Of a DNA stretch of 61,226 nucleotides, positions 60,981 to 61,226 are shown one piece after another. Positions within the stretch are counted from its first letter, which is position 1; every line of letters starts with the position of its first letter. Position numbers and translations under genes: made by a program. Below the pieces are notes generated by a model. It searched no databases and had not been told where the DNA came from. It saw nothing but the letters and a program-made list of their open reading frames with translations. The stretch covers positions 1 to 61,226 of the forward strand of contig JALVSR010000137.1 in assembly GCA_027024225.1 (NCBI GenBank), written 5' to 3'. The stretch comes from Hyphomicrobiales bacterium (lineage in GTDB: Bacteria; Pseudomonadota; Alphaproteobacteria; Rhizobiales; Aestuariivirgaceae).

Positions 60981-61226
60981 TCACTCCGCCTGTTGTCGGA
61001 GTGGAAGATGCCTTCCTTCGGTTTCCCGCAGTATCGTTCGCAATGCCTCTCCCACGTCCCTGACCACGTGCCGCGCCAGGGGCGCAAGGTCGGCATGACC
61101 GGATGTGCCGGAAAGCACGCCGATGAAGGCCTTGCAGCCGGCTCGCCGGGCCATTTCGCCATCATGCACGTTGTCGCCGATCATCACCATGCCTTCCGGT
61201 GGCAGAGCCAGCCGCTGCGCGGCATG
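60981..61226 (-). CDS. HAD-superfamily phosphatase, C-terminal part (partial)
   Basis: The frame is open to the window edge. It reads AAQRLALPPEGMVMIGDNVH and DGEMARRAGCKAFIGVLSGT, the HAD motif IV region (GDNVHD with metal-binding Asp residues) and the following helix. Phosphoglycolate-phosphatase-like hydrolases end this way. The nucleophile Asp and the cap are outside the window, so the substrate cannot be told. It converges with the Card1-like gene. Confidence 0.85.
   Translation of the reverse strand, partial: HAAQRLALPPEGMVMIGDNVHDGEMARRAGCKAFIGVLSGTSGHADLAPLARHVVRDVGEALRTILRETEGRHLPLRQQAE

Noticed and set aside
60060-61226. A CRISPR array or type III genes near the Card1-like gene
   Set aside because: No regularly spaced repeats and no cas-like or cyclase-like frames are present up to the window edge.

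Overview
The window is GC-rich DNA from the chromosome of an alphaproteobacterium (assignment inferred from gene order; no species call is possible). The supporting arrangements are tuf-S10-spc-secY-adk-alpha, glnB-glnA behind a sigma-54 promoter, ppiD-trpE-trpG divergent from tpiA-secG, and ihfA followed by a MerR regulator. An Irr/Fur-type palindrome in a peroxiredoxin promoter also fits.

Layout. 1-15.4 kb: the end of tuf and an uninterrupted ribosomal protein superoperon (rpsJ to rplQ) with secY, adk and rpoA, closed by a strong terminator. 15.4-18.3 kb: a small accessory island with a frameshifted ATP-grasp remnant, an AT-rich membrane pentapeptide-repeat gene and a cluster of extragenic palindromes. 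18.3-20.5 kb: glnA and glnB, read leftward. 20.5-27.3 kb: nnr (NAD(P)H-hydrate repair), then leftward nadA, kbp, nadC, an HNH nuclease gene and nadB, so NAD synthesis and NAD repair are neighbours. 27.4-33.9 kb: ddpX, gabD, trpG, trpE and ppiD. 34.1-45.7 kb: tpiA, secG, glyA, tgt, a thioredoxin-like gene, a DEAD-box helicase, pyrG and a large MscS-type channel. 45.9-53.7 kb: a patatin-like lipase, a SoxW-like thioredoxin, tRNA-Thr(UGU), a UbiH-family monooxygenase, icd, ihfA, a MerR regulator and two small uncharacterised genes.

54.0-57.9 kb holds the most distinctive locus. It has an inositol-3-phosphate synthase, an inositol-monophosphatase-family protein and a fused CTP:inositol-1-phosphate cytidylyltransferase / CDP-alcohol phosphotransferase. 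Together these could make di-myo-inositol phosphate (DIP) from glucose 6-phosphate. DIP is a compatible solute known mainly from thermophiles and hyperthermophiles, so the locus suggests a thermophilic or heat- and salt-stressed lifestyle (inference). The phosphatase-like protein has Ser where the family has a metal-binding Asp.

58.3-61.2 kb: a one-cysteine peroxiredoxin with an Irr/Fur-like operator over its promoter, a secreted one-haem DUF3365 protein, a Card1/DUF1887-like nuclease without a CARF domain and without CRISPR neighbours, and the C-terminal part of a HAD phosphatase.

Other points: the queuine tRNA-ribosyltransferase lacks the three zinc cysteines of the family, and an approximately 95-bp hairpin repeat occurs twice (38155 and 56566), each time just past the terminator of a leftward gene.
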